Shown: in pieces, positions 47,834 through 59,801 of the stretch
How the letters are laid out: each line of letters begins with the position of its first letter
Position numbering within the stretch: the first letter of the stretch is position 1
DNA from: Bordetella parapertussis
GTDB taxonomy: Bacteria; Pseudomonadota; Gammaproteobacteria; Burkholderiales; Burkholderiaceae_A
Length of the DNA: 64,000 bases
Reading direction: 5' to 3'
Assembly (NCBI GenBank): GCA_945901825.1
Contig: CAMDMC010000007.1
Coordinates: 1-64,000 of the forward strand
Program-made: the position numbers and the translations under genes
The notes under the pieces: generated by a model
What the model was told of the DNA's origin: nothing
The model's database searches: none
The model's input: only the letters and a program-made list of their open reading frames with translations

Positions 47834-48181
47834 CTACTGAACAGCCCTCTCACAAAAAACCAACGCTTTTAAGTCAAGATAAGTCTGCCTTCTGGTTTCG
47901 AAGGCGATGCCAGCGCACTTTTGCGTAACGCGAAAAAGGTAAGCACCGCCGGCGTTCTTATCCTGATTACTTATCTGTCGCACCATTTCATTCAACCAAC
48001 GCCGGATGAGGTTTCGGTCAACCGCTCGCCTCACCAACCGTTTGGGAATAATAAAACCCACAAAGACTGGACCAGGACCCGTTTTTTGAAAGTGAAGGTG
48101 AGCCCAAGCACCCCTTCGAACTGGCCTCGACTGCAACAGCCCCTTAAATCCTGGGCCCTTCGAAAGTGGTAACAGCCCCAA
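47834..48181 (-). CDS. rnpA: Ribonuclease P protein component
   Basis: 115 residues. Basic protein of RNase P: GFIIPKRLVRRAVDRNLIRRW is the RNR motif. Start is uncertain; TTG 48181 gives a normal length, with no ATG available upstream. Seventeen bases after rpmH on the minus strand. Confidence 0.9.
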   Translation of the reverse strand: MGLLPLSKGPGFKGLLQSRPVRRGAWAHLHFQKTGPGPVFVGFIIPKRLVRRAVDRNLIRRWLNEMVRQISNQDKNAGGAYLFRVTQKCAGIAFETRRQTYLDLKALVFCERAVQ

Positions 48182-48198
48182 GAACCTTACCTAGGAAC

Positions 48199-48333
48199 TT
48201 AAACCGCTAAACGATGACGCCCTTTTGCCCGACGTGCTCGAATAACTGCCCGACCACCACGCGTTTTCATACGAACTAAAAACCCGTGGGTACGTTTCCG
48301 ACGAACCACCGAAGGCTGATACGTGCGCTTCAT
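48199..48333 (-). CDS. rpmH: 50S ribosomal protein L34
   Basis: 44 residues: begins [20 protein letters not shown] and ends GRHRLAV, the invariant L34 sequence. AGGAG lies upstream of ATG 48333. Too short for a typical open-frame cut-off, but unmistakable. First gene of rpmH-rnpA-yidD-yidC-mnmE. Confidence 0.97.
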   Translation of the reverse strand: MKRTYQPSVVRRKRTHGFLVRMKTRGGRAVIRARRAKGRHRLAV

Positions 48334-48463
48334 GGGACACACTCCTGTTTTGATAAGAAAAGCTCTCTATCTTAGCACTTCATAGCCTTTTGATCAAAAA
48401 CCACCAGGACGTAAGTGAGCACAAACATGTGGATAACTTTCTCTTACGGGGTACACTTTGCCG
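48334..48463. other. Origin-proximal intergenic region between rpmH and dnaA
   Basis: Contains a perfect DnaA box, TGTGGATAA, at 48428-48436 (TTATCCACA on the minus strand), 28 bases before the dnaA start, and the palindrome TTTGATCAAA at 48389-48398. Genes diverge from here. With the boxes after dnaA it forms the likely oriC region and can also autoregulate dnaA. Confidence 0.7.
48369..48397 (-). promoter_or_regulatory. Promoter of the rpmH operon
   Basis: On the minus strand: -35 TTGATC (48392-48397), 17-base spacer, -10 TAAGAT (48369-48374). Leader of about 25-30 bases to rpmH. Confidence 0.7.
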
Positions 48464-49927
48464 ATGCCACTAACGACCCTTCCTCTAACAAACAACGCAA
48501 ATGACGCGGCTGCTCTTAACCTTGCAGCAAGCCAATTCTGGAAAGCTTTCAAAGAAGAGTCAAAGGCTACAACCGCGCCACTTCAGTTTGCTACCTGGAT
48601 CCAGCCCCTTGAGTTTCGTACCCTCGAAAAGATCGATGTAAGTAAACACAAACTCATAATTGAAGCACCAAACCGGTTTAAATTGTCCTGGGCCATTGAA
48701 AACATACTGCCTTCTCTGGAAGACTGGTGGGCGACCAACACACCCATCACCGCCACCATCGAAATTTGCCTACCTTTAACCGAGCAAACAAGCCGAGCAA
48801 ACGGATTTACGACGGACACGAATCAGCAACCTCAGGCCGCGCACACTCTCGAGCCTTCCGAGAACCCCCTAACCCCAAGCCTTGCGATGTCCGGGCGCCC
48901 AATTGCCGATACCCGACTTAACCCCGCATGGACCTTCGATGCCTTCGTACCCGGCAAGGCCAATCAACTGGCGCGGGCCGCGGCTCTACAAGTTGCTGAG
49001 AATCCCGGCCGTGGTTACAACCCGCTTTTCCTTTACGGCGGAGTTGGTCTGGGAAAAAGCCACCTCATCCATTCAATTGGCAACAGCATTATTCAACGCA
49101 ATCCGAAAGCCCAGGTTCGTTACATCCATGCAGAAACCTACGTTTCTGACGTCGTCAAGGCCTATCAGAGAAAGTCCTTTGACGATTTTAAGAAATACTA
49201 TTACTCGCTCGATCTGCTACTGGTTGACGACATTCAGTTCTTCGCCGGAAAAAGTCGCACCCAGGAAGAGTTCTTCTACGCTTTTGAAAAATTCATCGCC
49301 GATCAAAAACAGCTCATCATTACTTCCGACACCTACCCAACCGAACTCAACGGTATCGACATGCGACTTGTCAGCCGCTTTAGCTCCGGCCTCACGGTGG
49401 CTATTGAACCGCCCGAGATTGAAATGCGCGTTGCCATACTAATAAAGAAATCAACCGATGTTGGCTACCCCCTTAAAGAAGAAGAGGCTTTTTTTGTCGC
49501 GAAACACTTGAAATCGAATGTCAGGGAACTCGAAGGTGCCCTTCGAAAGATTATTGCCTTTTGTGACTTCCATCAAACCAGACCGAGCCTTGCCAGCGTT
49601 AAAGAATCACTTAAAGATATCTTATTACTACAAAAAACCTCGGTCTCCGTTGAAACCATCCAAAAATATGTCGCAGACTTTTACAAGCTAAAAATAGCCG
49701 ATATGTACAGCAAGAAAAGACCTGCCTCCATTGCTTTGCCACGGCAAATCGCAATGTACCTATCGAAGGAATTAACCCAAAAAAGCCTGCCTGAAATTGG
49801 GGAACTGTTTGGCGGACGCGACCACACCACTGTTCTACACGCAGTCAGAAAAATCACAGAAAGCCGAATCAAAAACGCCGATCTAAACCGCGACCTGCAC
49901 TTACTTGAACAACAAATAAGGTCATGA
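48464..49927 (+). CDS. dnaA: Chromosomal replication initiator DnaA
   Basis: 487 residues from ATG 48464 (a TTG two codons earlier is possible). Domain I at the N-terminus ([21 protein letters not shown]), low-complexity domain II to about residue 150, AAA+ domain III with [19 protein letters not shown] and [20 protein letters not shown], and domain IV with the DnaA-box reader [15 protein letters not shown]. Full length. Confidence 0.98.
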   Translation: MPLTTLPLTNNANDAAALNLAASQFWKAFKEESKATTAPLQFATWIQPLEFRTLEKIDVSKHKLIIEAPNRFKLSWAIENILPSLEDWWATNTPITATIEICLPLTEQTSRANGFTTDTNQQPQAAHTLEPSENPLTPSLAMSGRPIADTRLNPAWTFDAFVPGKANQLARAAALQVAENPGRGYNPLFLYGGVGLGKSHLIHSIGNSIIQRNPKAQVRYIHAETYVSDVVKAYQRKSFDDFKKYYYSLDLLLVDDIQFFAGKSRTQEEFFYAFEKFIADQKQLIITSDTYPTELNGIDMRLVSRFSSGLTVAIEPPEIEMRVAILIKKSTDVGYPLKEEEAFFVAKHLKSNVRELEGALRKIIAFCDFHQTRPSLASVKESLKDILLLQKTSVSVETIQKYVADFYKLKIADMYSKKRPASIALPRQIAMYLSKELTQKSLPEIGELFGGRDHTTVLHAVRKITESRIKNADLNRDLHLLEQQIRS

Positions 49928-50086
49928 CCCTGTGGATACCAACAGCCCCTCCTTCAAAAATAGCGACTCACGAACAAGTTATCCACAGGCTCAAACGACC
50001 CGCACTCATCAAAATGATTTTCGAACCATAGACTTACGTCAGTTACCCCCACTTCCACTCTTCCTTATTACTACTAAGGAACTTAT
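49928..50086. other. dnaA-dnaN intergenic region with DnaA boxes (likely part of oriC)
   Basis: Contains TTATCCACA at 49979-49987 (perfect) and TGTGGATAC at 49931-49939 (one mismatch, opposite orientation). The right half, towards dnaN, is AT-rich with TTATTACTACTAAGG repeats and could be the unwinding element. The dnaN ribosome site AAGGAAC is at its end. Confidence 0.65.
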
Positions 50087-51208
50087 ATGATTCTATTAAA
50101 AGCAACAAGAGATGTCCTACTCAAACCCATTCAACAGATTGCCGGAATCGTAGAACGACGGCATACCTTGCCCATCCTGTCAAACATCCTTATTCAGAAA
50201 AAGGGTTCTTTAATTTCATTTATCGCTACAGATATTGAAATTCAAATAAGCGCTGCATTAAATAATGATACCTCTGTTGAAGAAACATCATTAACCGTTT
50301 CTGCCCGAAAATTTTTAGATATTTTACGCGCTCTACCAACTAACGATGAATTAACGTTGAGTATTCAAGCGAACAATCGGCTTGTTATACAACAAGGAAG
50401 AACGAAGTTTTCTTTACAAACACTTAGCGCTGAAGAGTTTCCAACCATCCTAGCCCAGGCAGAAGTAAAGAGACATCTTAAGATTACAGAACACCAGTTG
50501 AAAAACGTAATTAATCTCACTGCTTTTGCGATGGCTCAACAAGATATTCGATATTATTTAAATGGCATGTTGTTTGTATTCGAACCAGGTCTAATGCGCA
50601 GTGTCACAACCGACGGTCATCGGCTTGCCTATGCCCAGTGCGCTTTAACGTCGCACGACGAGCAAACGACCGAATCAAGCGAAGTCATAATTCCTCGAAA
50701 AGCAATTAATGAACTGCAAAAAATACTTGACGATACTGAGAATGAAATTGATATTTATGTTGGTGCGAATCAAGTAAGCTTTAGTTTTAGAAATATAAAT
50801 ATAATCTCAAAACTAATAGAGGGTAAATTCCCTGATTATCAGCGAGTTGTGCCCACTAAGCATTCTAAGCATTTCATAATCGGCCGTGAGCTCCTAGCTG
50901 GAGCATTGCAAAGGGCCGCTATTTTGACAACGGATAAATTCAAAGGAGTTCGGGTTATTCTCTCCACCGATCAATTACGTATATCTTCAACCAATGCCGA
51001 ACAAGAAGAGGCCCAGGAAGACTTAGCAGTAACCTACAGCGGCGAGCCACTCGATATTGGTTTTAACGTTCAATACCTTATTGATGTTCTAACGAACATC
51101 AAGGTAAACGACATTAAGTTATCTTTAGAGGACCAGAATTCCAGTGCGCTTGTCTCAGCCGATGCGATAGAAAATTATCGGTATGTTGTCATGCCCATGC
51201 GTATTTAA
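50087..51208 (+). CDS. dnaN: DNA polymerase III beta sliding clamp
   Basis: 373 residues. Three clamp domains: LLKPIQQIAGIVERRHTLPIL, then VTTDGHRLAYAQCAL, and the C-terminal YVVMPMRI. Full length and intact. Its base composition is clearly poorer in GC than neighbours: by direct count 19 of 60 bases in 50221-50280 and 15 of 60 in 50761-50820 are G or C. Lies between dnaA and gyrB. Confidence 0.97.
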   Translation: MILLKATRDVLLKPIQQIAGIVERRHTLPILSNILIQKKGSLISFIATDIEIQISAALNNDTSVEETSLTVSARKFLDILRALPTNDELTLSIQANNRLVIQQGRTKFSLQTLSAEEFPTILAQAEVKRHLKITEHQLKNVINLTAFAMAQQDIRYYLNGMLFVFEPGLMRSVTTDGHRLAYAQCALTSHDEQTTESSEVIIPRKAINELQKILDDTENEIDIYVGANQVSFSFRNINIISKLIEGKFPDYQRVVPTKHSKHFIIGRELLAGALQRAAILTTDKFKGVRVILSTDQLRISSTNAEQEEAQEDLAVTYSGEPLDIGFNVQYLIDVLTNIKVNDIKLSLEDQNSSALVSADAIENYRYVVMPMRI

Positions 51209-53653
<2,445 letters not shown>

Positions 53654-53685
53654 AACCATTCACGTTAACGTTGTAACTTGTCGCA

Positions 53686-54609
53686 GTGGAGCCAACGCCT
53701 AGTCAGACACCTTTAACCGTTGCAATCTCATCCCGAGCCCTTTTTAACTTTGAGGAAGAGAACACGGTTTTTGAAGAGCAGAACGATAGGCATTACATGA
53801 GCCTGCAATGGGCGCGACTTAACCAACCGGCAAAGCCAGGTGTTGCATTTAACCTGGTTAAAAAACTTTTACGTTTTAATCAAGAGGGTCAAGCCCTAAC
53901 TGAAGTAGTCGTACTGTCACGCAATGATCCTGTCTCCGGCCTTCGTATTTATCATTCCATTGCACATCATCAGTTGAAAATTGAGCGCGCGGTTTTTACA
54001 CGTGGCCGGTCCCCATACAAATACCTGCATCCCTTAAAGGCTTCTTTGTTTTTGTCTGCCAATACCGATGATGTCGAGCAGGCGCTTCGGCTGGGCTGTC
54101 CGGCTGCGCATGTTTATCCGGTCGCACTTCCCGAGACGGAGTCGCAACAGGGTAACGAGCTGCGGATTGCCTTTGATGGCGATGCGGTTCTTTTCTCTGA
54201 CGAGGCCGAGCGCATTTATCAAAAAGAAGGTCTAGTTGCGTTTGTCGACCACGAGAAAAAGCATGCAGCCACGCCATTAAGCCCAGGGCCTTTCAAGCCT
54301 TTTTTAGAAGCGCTGGTCAGGCTGCGCGAAAAGGTTACTCAGACAGACCTTACAATCCGCACAGCTTTAGTTACGGCAAGGTCTGCTCCTGCCCATGAAA
54401 GAGCTATTCGAACCTTAAAGAGTTGGAACATTGAAATCGATGAGGCCATGTTTCTTGGAGGCCTTAAAAAGACGGACTTTTTAGCTGCGTTCTCACCCGA
54501 TTTTTTCTTCGATGATCAGACTCGCAACTGCCAAGACGCCTTGTCTGTGAGCCCCACCGGTCATGTGCGTTCGGGTATTACCAACGAGCCGAAGACCCCA
54601 ACATCCTAG
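53686..54609 (+). CDS. Cytosolic 5'-nucleotidase family protein
   Basis: 307 residues from GTG 53686. HAD-like fold resembling the NT5C1/5'-nucleotidase (PF06189) family: AISSRALFNFEEENTVFEEQ, VVVLSRNDPVSGLRIYHSI, LRIAFDGDAVLFSDEAE with the nucleophile-type Asp, and FFDDQTRNC. Likely dephosphorylates a nucleoside monophosphate; substrate not predictable. Confidence 0.85.
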   Translation: MEPTPSQTPLTVAISSRALFNFEEENTVFEEQNDRHYMSLQWARLNQPAKPGVAFNLVKKLLRFNQEGQALTEVVVLSRNDPVSGLRIYHSIAHHQLKIERAVFTRGRSPYKYLHPLKASLFLSANTDDVEQALRLGCPAAHVYPVALPETESQQGNELRIAFDGDAVLFSDEAERIYQKEGLVAFVDHEKKHAATPLSPGPFKPFLEALVRLREKVTQTDLTIRTALVTARSAPAHERAIRTLKSWNIEIDEAMFLGGLKKTDFLAAFSPDFFFDDQTRNCQDALSVSPTGHVRSGITNEPKTPTS

Positions 54610-54618
54610 TTGACCCGC

Positions 54619-57096
54619 CTAACTGGCCTTTGCCTTTTTAGCAGCAAATTCAAACCCCACCTTACCCTCTGGCCCAAGGGTTAGAAATGCCTTGAACTTT
54701 CGCTTGGTGCGGTTTGAAACGAAGCCAGTAAGTAGACTGGTTTTTTTCTCTGACAATAACTTTGCCATTTCTGCACGATCAATCATTTGCTGAAGAATAG
54801 ACAAACCCGATTTAAAATCGCAGCTGCGTTCGGGCCCAACGGCCTTCTCGCAGACATAGCCATTGCCATACTCGAACACGTTTGACTGACACTTGGGGCA
54901 TGGCCCGATGGCCGACTGCCCCTCAAAGCTAACAGGCTCGGCATTCTGTTCCTCATCCTTGTTACCAAAATCAAACTCAAGTTTGAACTCTGGCGTAAGC
55001 ACTATGGTTCCGACGAAAGGGAAGCCTGTTCGCCCGCGAAAGCCTTCAGCTGGACCAAAACGGCGTTCCTTGATAAAGCTTTCAGCCTCGTTGGGATTAA
55101 GAATTCGAGCCCCAGGAATTTTAGTGAACGAGAAGTCACAGCCCTGGCAGCTGTACCGCCGGTAATTCTCAACAACCGATCCACCACACTTTGGGCAGGC
55201 CACACTCAGGGTGGCGTAGTCACCGGGGATGGTCTCACTGTTGTAGTTACGCGCTCTGTCGACAATATGGTGGGTAAGCTCTGAGATCTCCTGCATAAAA
55301 CTTGTGGGGTCCCTCTGCCCGAGCTCAATCTCTTTAAGCTTGAACTCCCAGTCACCCGTAAGTTCGGCCTTTGAGAGACTATCAACGCCAAGGCCACGAA
55401 GAAGCGTCATGAGCTGAAAAGCCTTGGCCGTTGGCGTTAACTCCCGAGCCTCGCGGACTACATATTGTTTGGCAATCAGCTCTTCAATAATGGCAGCGCG
55501 GGTTGCGGGAGTGCCGAGCCCTTTACCCGACATGGCATCGCGCTTTTCCTCGTCGTCCACAAAACGGCCCGCTCCCTCCATGGCGCTAAGAAGCGTGGCT
55601 TCGGAATAACGCGGAGGAGGTTTGGTCTGAAGCTCGTGCAGTTCATGGCCGGCAAGCACAATGCCTTGCCCTGCGGGAAGTGGGGGCAGAAACGGCTGCT
55701 CATCGATCGTCTTGCCGTAGACTGCCATCCATCCTGCTGACTTAAGCACCTTGCCTTCGGTCTTAAAAAAGTTACTGCTGATTTCGGAGATTCGAGTGGT
55801 GTTGAGGAATTCGGCCGCAGGGAAAAAGACGGCAAGTGATCGCCGAACAATTAGATCGAAAATCTTTGCCTCGGGCTCGGTAAGACTCTTAGGAATCTGG
55901 CCCGTTGGGAAGATGGCGAAGTGATCGGAGATCTTTGCGTTATTGAAAATCTTCTTATTCGGAACAACACGCTTTTCAGCAATCAGCTGCGAAGCAAAGG
56001 GCTTGTAATCGGGAATTTTTGAAAGGCCTTTAAAGCAGTTGATGACCGTCTCGATGTAGTCCTCGGGTAGGGCCTTGGAATCGGTTCGGGGGTAGGTCAC
56101 CGCCTTATGTTTTTCATAGAGTGCCTGCGTAAGACCGAGAGAGGCCTTGGCGGAAAAACCAAAACGGGCATTGGCCTCCCGCTGCAAACTGGTGAGATCA
56201 AAAAGCATTGGGGCCGACTGACTGCTCGGCTTGGTCTCCTCGGAAACCTTGGCCGACATACCGGAGGAAAGGCATGCCATGACCGCCTCAGCTTTCTTGC
56301 GCTCCCAAAGCCTATCGGCACGGGCATCCGCATTGTCATCGGACTTCGAAAAGCTTGGGTCGAACCATTTGCCCACATACTGCTCACTGCCCGTATCAAA
56401 ACCCGCCGTAATCTCAAAGTAGGTCTTTGCTTGAAACCGTCGTATAAGATCTTCGCGATCAACCAATATTGATAGACTCGGAGTCTGAACACGACCGACT
56501 GTAGTAAGAAAGAAACCGCCATCTTTTGAGTTAAACGCCGTCATGGCCCGGGTGCCATTAATACCCACAAGCCAATCGGCCTCAGATCGGCAGCGCGCGG
56601 CGTTGGCAAGACTTTGAAGGTCTTCGTCGGTGCGAAGCTGCCTGAACGCTTCACGAATGGACTCGGCTGTCATCGACTGCAACCAGAGCCTTTGAATAGG
56701 AAGCTTCGACTTGGTGTATTGCATGATCAGCCTAAAGATAAGCTCACCCTCTCGCCCGGCATCACAGGCATTGATAACACCCGTAACGTCCTTCCTTTTT
56801 AGCAGACGTGCAAGCAGCTTTAACCGCTGCTCAGACTTTGGTAGTGGCTTTAAATCGAAGGCATCCGGAATGACAGGAAGATGAGCAAAGGACCATTTTC
56901 CTCGTTTGACTTCAACACCCTCGGGAGGGACGATTTCCAACAAGTGCCCCACGGCCGAGCCAACAACCATGTCAGGTCCCTCGAAATAATCGGACTCTTT
57001 TTCAAACCCGCCAAGTGCCTTGGCAATGTCACTGGCCACCGAAGGTTTTTCGGCGATAACCAAGAGCTTTCCAGAAGCAGGAGATTTTGAAGTCAT
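54619..57096 (-). CDS. topB: DNA topoisomerase III (type IA)
   Basis: About 825 residues. TOPRIM domain KLLVIAEKPSVASDIAKALG and CDAGREGELIF, catalytic Tyr in AVTYPRTDSKALPEDYI, then zinc fingers in the C-terminal part: CPKCGGSVVENYRRYSC and CPKCQSNVFEYGNGYVC. Unlinks replicated DNA. ATG 57096 fits the core; the longer frame overlaps dprA. The gene order dprA-topB lacks the smg (DUF494) gene usually found between them. Confidence 0.95.
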   Translation of the reverse strand: MTSKSPASGKLLVIAEKPSVASDIAKALGGFEKESDYFEGPDMVVGSAVGHLLEIVPPEGVEVKRGKWSFAHLPVIPDAFDLKPLPKSEQRLKLLARLLKRKDVTGVINACDAGREGELIFRLIMQYTKSKLPIQRLWLQSMTAESIREAFRQLRTDEDLQSLANAARCRSEADWLVGINGTRAMTAFNSKDGGFFLTTVGRVQTPSLSILVDREDLIRRFQAKTYFEITAGFDTGSEQYVGKWFDPSFSKSDDNADARADRLWERKKAEAVMACLSSGMSAKVSEETKPSSQSAPMLFDLTSLQREANARFGFSAKASLGLTQALYEKHKAVTYPRTDSKALPEDYIETVINCFKGLSKIPDYKPFASQLIAEKRVVPNKKIFNNAKISDHFAIFPTGQIPKSLTEPEAKIFDLIVRRSLAVFFPAAEFLNTTRISEISSNFFKTEGKVLKSAGWMAVYGKTIDEQPFLPPLPAGQGIVLAGHELHELQTKPPPRYSEATLLSAMEGAGRFVDDEEKRDAMSGKGLGTPATRAAIIEELIAKQYVVREARELTPTAKAFQLMTLLRGLGVDSLSKAELTGDWEFKLKEIELGQRDPTSFMQEISELTHHIVDRARNYNSETIPGDYATLSVACPKCGGSVVENYRRYSCQGCDFSFTKIPGARILNPNEAESFIKERRFGPAEGFRGRTGFPFVGTIVLTPEFKLEFDFGNKDEEQNAEPVSFEGQSAIGPCPKCQSNVFEYGNGYVCEKAVGPERSCDFKSGLSILQQMIDRAEMAKLLSEKKTSLLTGFVSNRTKRKFKAFLTLGPEGKVGFEFAAKKAKAS

Positions 57097-57112
57097 GAGA
57101 TTTCGGTTTGCC

Positions 57113-58084
57113 TTAATGATTTTTAAAACGCACCCAGCGTCCATCAGGTAGACGGTAGGCCCTTCGGTCCAGCTCTAACATGAGTAATCCAGCGATTAGA
57201 TCATTCTCCCCGGAATCTTTTGGAAGCTTTAAAAGCAGTTCCGACAAAGTCTGAGGCTCGTAACTGAGCGCCAAGTTCACCCGATCATAGCGAGGATCTT
57301 TCATTTCCGGAAAATCATCCTGCCGGGCCTCTGGGACCCTCGGCTTTTTTCTATGGGTTTTTTGGATCGACGGCCGGTTTGCGGGTAGAAGCTTTCTACC
57401 TAGATCAGTCAACAGTTCATGGGGTGACTCAACAAGGCCCGCACCCTGCCGAATGAGCTGATGGCCTCCGTAGGAAAGCTCCGAATGAATGGATCCAGGC
57501 AGTGCATAAATATCCTTGCCAAGGTCCAGTGCAATACTCGCTGTGGTTAAGGCCCCACTCTTCGGACCGGCCTCAATTACCAGCAGTGCATCGCAGAGCC
57601 CAGCAATAATTCGGTTGCGATGAAGGAACTGGTGTGGCCTTGGCGGCGTGTTCGGCTCGTACTCAGAAATTAATGTGCCTCCTGAATCAAGAAGTTCATC
57701 CCGCAGCAGCTTGTGTCGCGCGGGGTAGCAGAAGGAAAAGCCGTGGGCAACAACCGCAATGGTCGTGCCACGACCCACCGAAATGGCCCCACGATGTGCC
57801 GCAGCGTCGATGCCAACAGCAAGCCCACTCACAATGACACAGCCCGCCCGAGCGAGCTCTTTGGCAAACCAAAAGCTGTCTGCCATGCCCTGACGACTGG
57901 CATGACGACTTCCAACAATGCCAATAATGGGCCGGCTCAATAGGCCCACCTCGCCAAGCAGGTAAACCGGTTTGAGCCTTGGCTCGAGGGTTTCAGGAAC
58001 ATACCCCTGGTGAATAAGGTCAAGCCTGAGGGTTTTTCCATGTTTGCCCTCGTGCAGGAAGCTCGAATGGTTAAGACTGGTCAT
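57113..58084 (-). CDS. dprA: DNA processing protein DprA
   Basis: 323 residues. Rossmann core GIVGSRHASRQGMADSFWFA, SGLAVGIDAAAHRGAI and LPGSIHSELSYGGHQLIRQG, C-terminal winged helix LSELLLKLPKDSGENDLIAGL. Loads RecA on single-stranded DNA taken up in transformation. Divergent from def. Confidence 0.93.
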   Translation of the reverse strand: MTSLNHSSFLHEGKHGKTLRLDLIHQGYVPETLEPRLKPVYLLGEVGLLSRPIIGIVGSRHASRQGMADSFWFAKELARAGCVIVSGLAVGIDAAAHRGAISVGRGTTIAVVAHGFSFCYPARHKLLRDELLDSGGTLISEYEPNTPPRPHQFLHRNRIIAGLCDALLVIEAGPKSGALTTASIALDLGKDIYALPGSIHSELSYGGHQLIRQGAGLVESPHELLTDLGRKLLPANRPSIQKTHRKKPRVPEARQDDFPEMKDPRYDRVNLALSYEPQTLSELLLKLPKDSGENDLIAGLLMLELDRRAYRLPDGRWVRFKNH

Positions 58085-58175
58085 AAAAAGCCCTTCAAAA
58101 GGAATTAAGGGCGCTTAGCCTAGGCGCTGCCATCGAACTTTCTATCCGACGCATTGAATAGTCTAGAATTTATGC

Positions 58176-58706
58176 ATGGCTCTGCTTAAGATTCTTCACT
58201 ACCCTGATCCAAGGCTTCGCACGGTTGCAAAGCCTGTGAACGAGTTTGATGACAACCTTGCAACCCTGGTTGCTGACATGGCGCAGACCATGTATGAGGC
58301 TGTTGGCATTGGGCTTGCCGCAACACAGGTCAATGTGCACAAGCAGGTCATTGTTATGGACCTCTCGGAGGACCATTCTGACTTAAAGGTTTTCATTAAC
58401 CCGGTCATTGAGCAGGCCTCCGAGCAATGGGTGACTCATCAAGAAGGCTGCCTGTCCGTTCCAGGCGTTTTTGATGAGGTGAGCAGGCCCGATCTCATCG
58501 GCGTTCGCGCTTATGACATCCATGGGCAGCCTTTTGAGCTCCAGGCCCAAGGTCTTTTGGCAGTCTGCCTGCAACACGAAATGGACCATCTAAACGGAAA
58601 GGTTTTTGTCGATTACCTCTCAAGGCTCAAACAGGGACGAATTAAAACCAAAATGCAAAAAGCGGAGAAACTGACCACAGCTGACTCCGTTCCACCGCTT
58701 TATTAA
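58176..58706 (+). CDS. def: Peptide deformylase
   Basis: 176 residues. Metal and active-site motifs: [19 protein letters not shown] and QHEMDHLNG. Removes the formyl group from nascent proteins. A TAGAAT at 58164-58169 is the best -10 match, only six bases before the ATG, so the transcript may have almost no leader. The fmt ATG overlaps its stop by one base. Confidence 0.96.
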   Translation: MALLKILHYPDPRLRTVAKPVNEFDDNLATLVADMAQTMYEAVGIGLAATQVNVHKQVIVMDLSEDHSDLKVFINPVIEQASEQWVTHQEGCLSVPGVFDEVSRPDLIGVRAYDIHGQPFELQAQGLLAVCLQHEMDHLNGKVFVDYLSRLKQGRIKTKMQKAEKLTTADSVPPLY

Positions 58707-59725
58707 TGCCCGATGCAAGGCCACAGGCATTGACCAAACTTCGCGTAGGCTTTGCTGGAACACCCGATTTCGCTGCCACCATTCTTCTCAATCAGATCAA
58801 CAACCCTAACCTTCAAGACCTGGTCGACTGGCAGCTGGTTATCTCGCAACCCAATCGCAGGGTGGGCCGCGGCCGCACCCTGGCGCCATCGGCTGTTAGC
58901 CAAGTGGCACTTGAGCGCAATATGGAACTCCTCACTCCGCAGAGCCTGCGAGGCCTCGATCCGGCCAGCCAGTCTGCTCTTGAGGCCGTAAAAAGAAAGC
59001 ACCTTGATCTGCTTATTGTTATTGCCTTTGGCCAGATCCTGCCAGCAGAGGTGCTCGCCCTGCCGAGGTATGGCTGCATTAACCTGCATGCCTCGCTACT
59101 TCCGCGATGGCGAGGTGCGGCCCCTATACAAAGGGCACTTCAGGCCAATGACACCCAGACGGGGGTCTGCCTGATGCAGATGGACGAAGGCCTTGACACC
59201 GGCCCTGTGTGGGAATGTGCGTCAACGGCCATTGACCCGCTTGATAATGCACAGACCCTGCACGACAGGCTGTCCGAACTGGCCTCGGGGCTTTTGCACA
59301 GCTTTCTTGTGCGTAGGCCTTTTGAGACAGGCCTGCCCAAGCCCCAGTCTGTCGAGGGCATTTGTTATGCCAAAAAAATAAAGGCCGAGGAACGACAGTG
59401 CTCTTTTGTGGCCGCCGCAGACCAGGTCTATGGCCTTATTCGTTGCCTTGATCCCAGCCCGGGCGCCTCGGCCGAGCTTAAAGGACAACCCCTTAAGTTT
59501 GGTGGGGTACGGCTTGTGGAGCGCCATGGACAGTGGGGGCGAGCGGGGGAAATTGTAGCTTTAGCCGACCCTCACAAAGGGCTCGTGGTCGCCTGCGGCA
59601 GTGGAGCCTTGGAGCTTGGCTGGCTGCAGCGGGCAGGGGGAAGCCGGCTCAAAGCCTATGATTTTCAGAAAGGTTTTGGACTGCGGCCGGGAGAGTGTTT
59701 TGGCTCTGAGGGGTCAATCGCCTAG
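58706..59725 (+). CDS. fmt: Methionyl-tRNA formyltransferase
   Basis: 339 residues. Formylates initiator Met-tRNA. Motifs FAGTPDFAATIL, QPNRRVGRGR (usually QPDRPxGRG), NLHASLLPRWRGAAPIQRAL and MQMDEGLDTGPV; C-terminal OB-like domain to the end. Partner of the upstream def gene. Confidence 0.94.
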   Translation: MPDARPQALTKLRVGFAGTPDFAATILLNQINNPNLQDLVDWQLVISQPNRRVGRGRTLAPSAVSQVALERNMELLTPQSLRGLDPASQSALEAVKRKHLDLLIVIAFGQILPAEVLALPRYGCINLHASLLPRWRGAAPIQRALQANDTQTGVCLMQMDEGLDTGPVWECASTAIDPLDNAQTLHDRLSELASGLLHSFLVRRPFETGLPKPQSVEGICYAKKIKAEERQCSFVAAADQVYGLIRCLDPSPGASAELKGQPLKFGGVRLVERHGQWGRAGEIVALADPHKGLVVACGSGALELGWLQRAGGSRLKAYDFQKGFGLRPGECFGSEGSIA

Positions 59726-59762
59726 GAACTCGTCCTAGAATGACCTCTCTAAGCATTGGGCA

Positions 59763-59785
59763 AGCCCTTTCCTGGGCTCTTTTTA
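59763..59785 (+). terminator. Terminator-like hairpin before htpX
   Basis: AGCCC-tttcct-GGGCT (59763-59778) followed by CTTTTTA. A five-base stem with a U-run, ending 17 bases before the htpX ATG. It could end the def-fmt transcript; a -10-like TAGAAT at 59736-59741 lies upstream of it. Confidence 0.55.
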
Positions 59786-59801
59786 TTTAAGTGAGGAAAC
59801 G

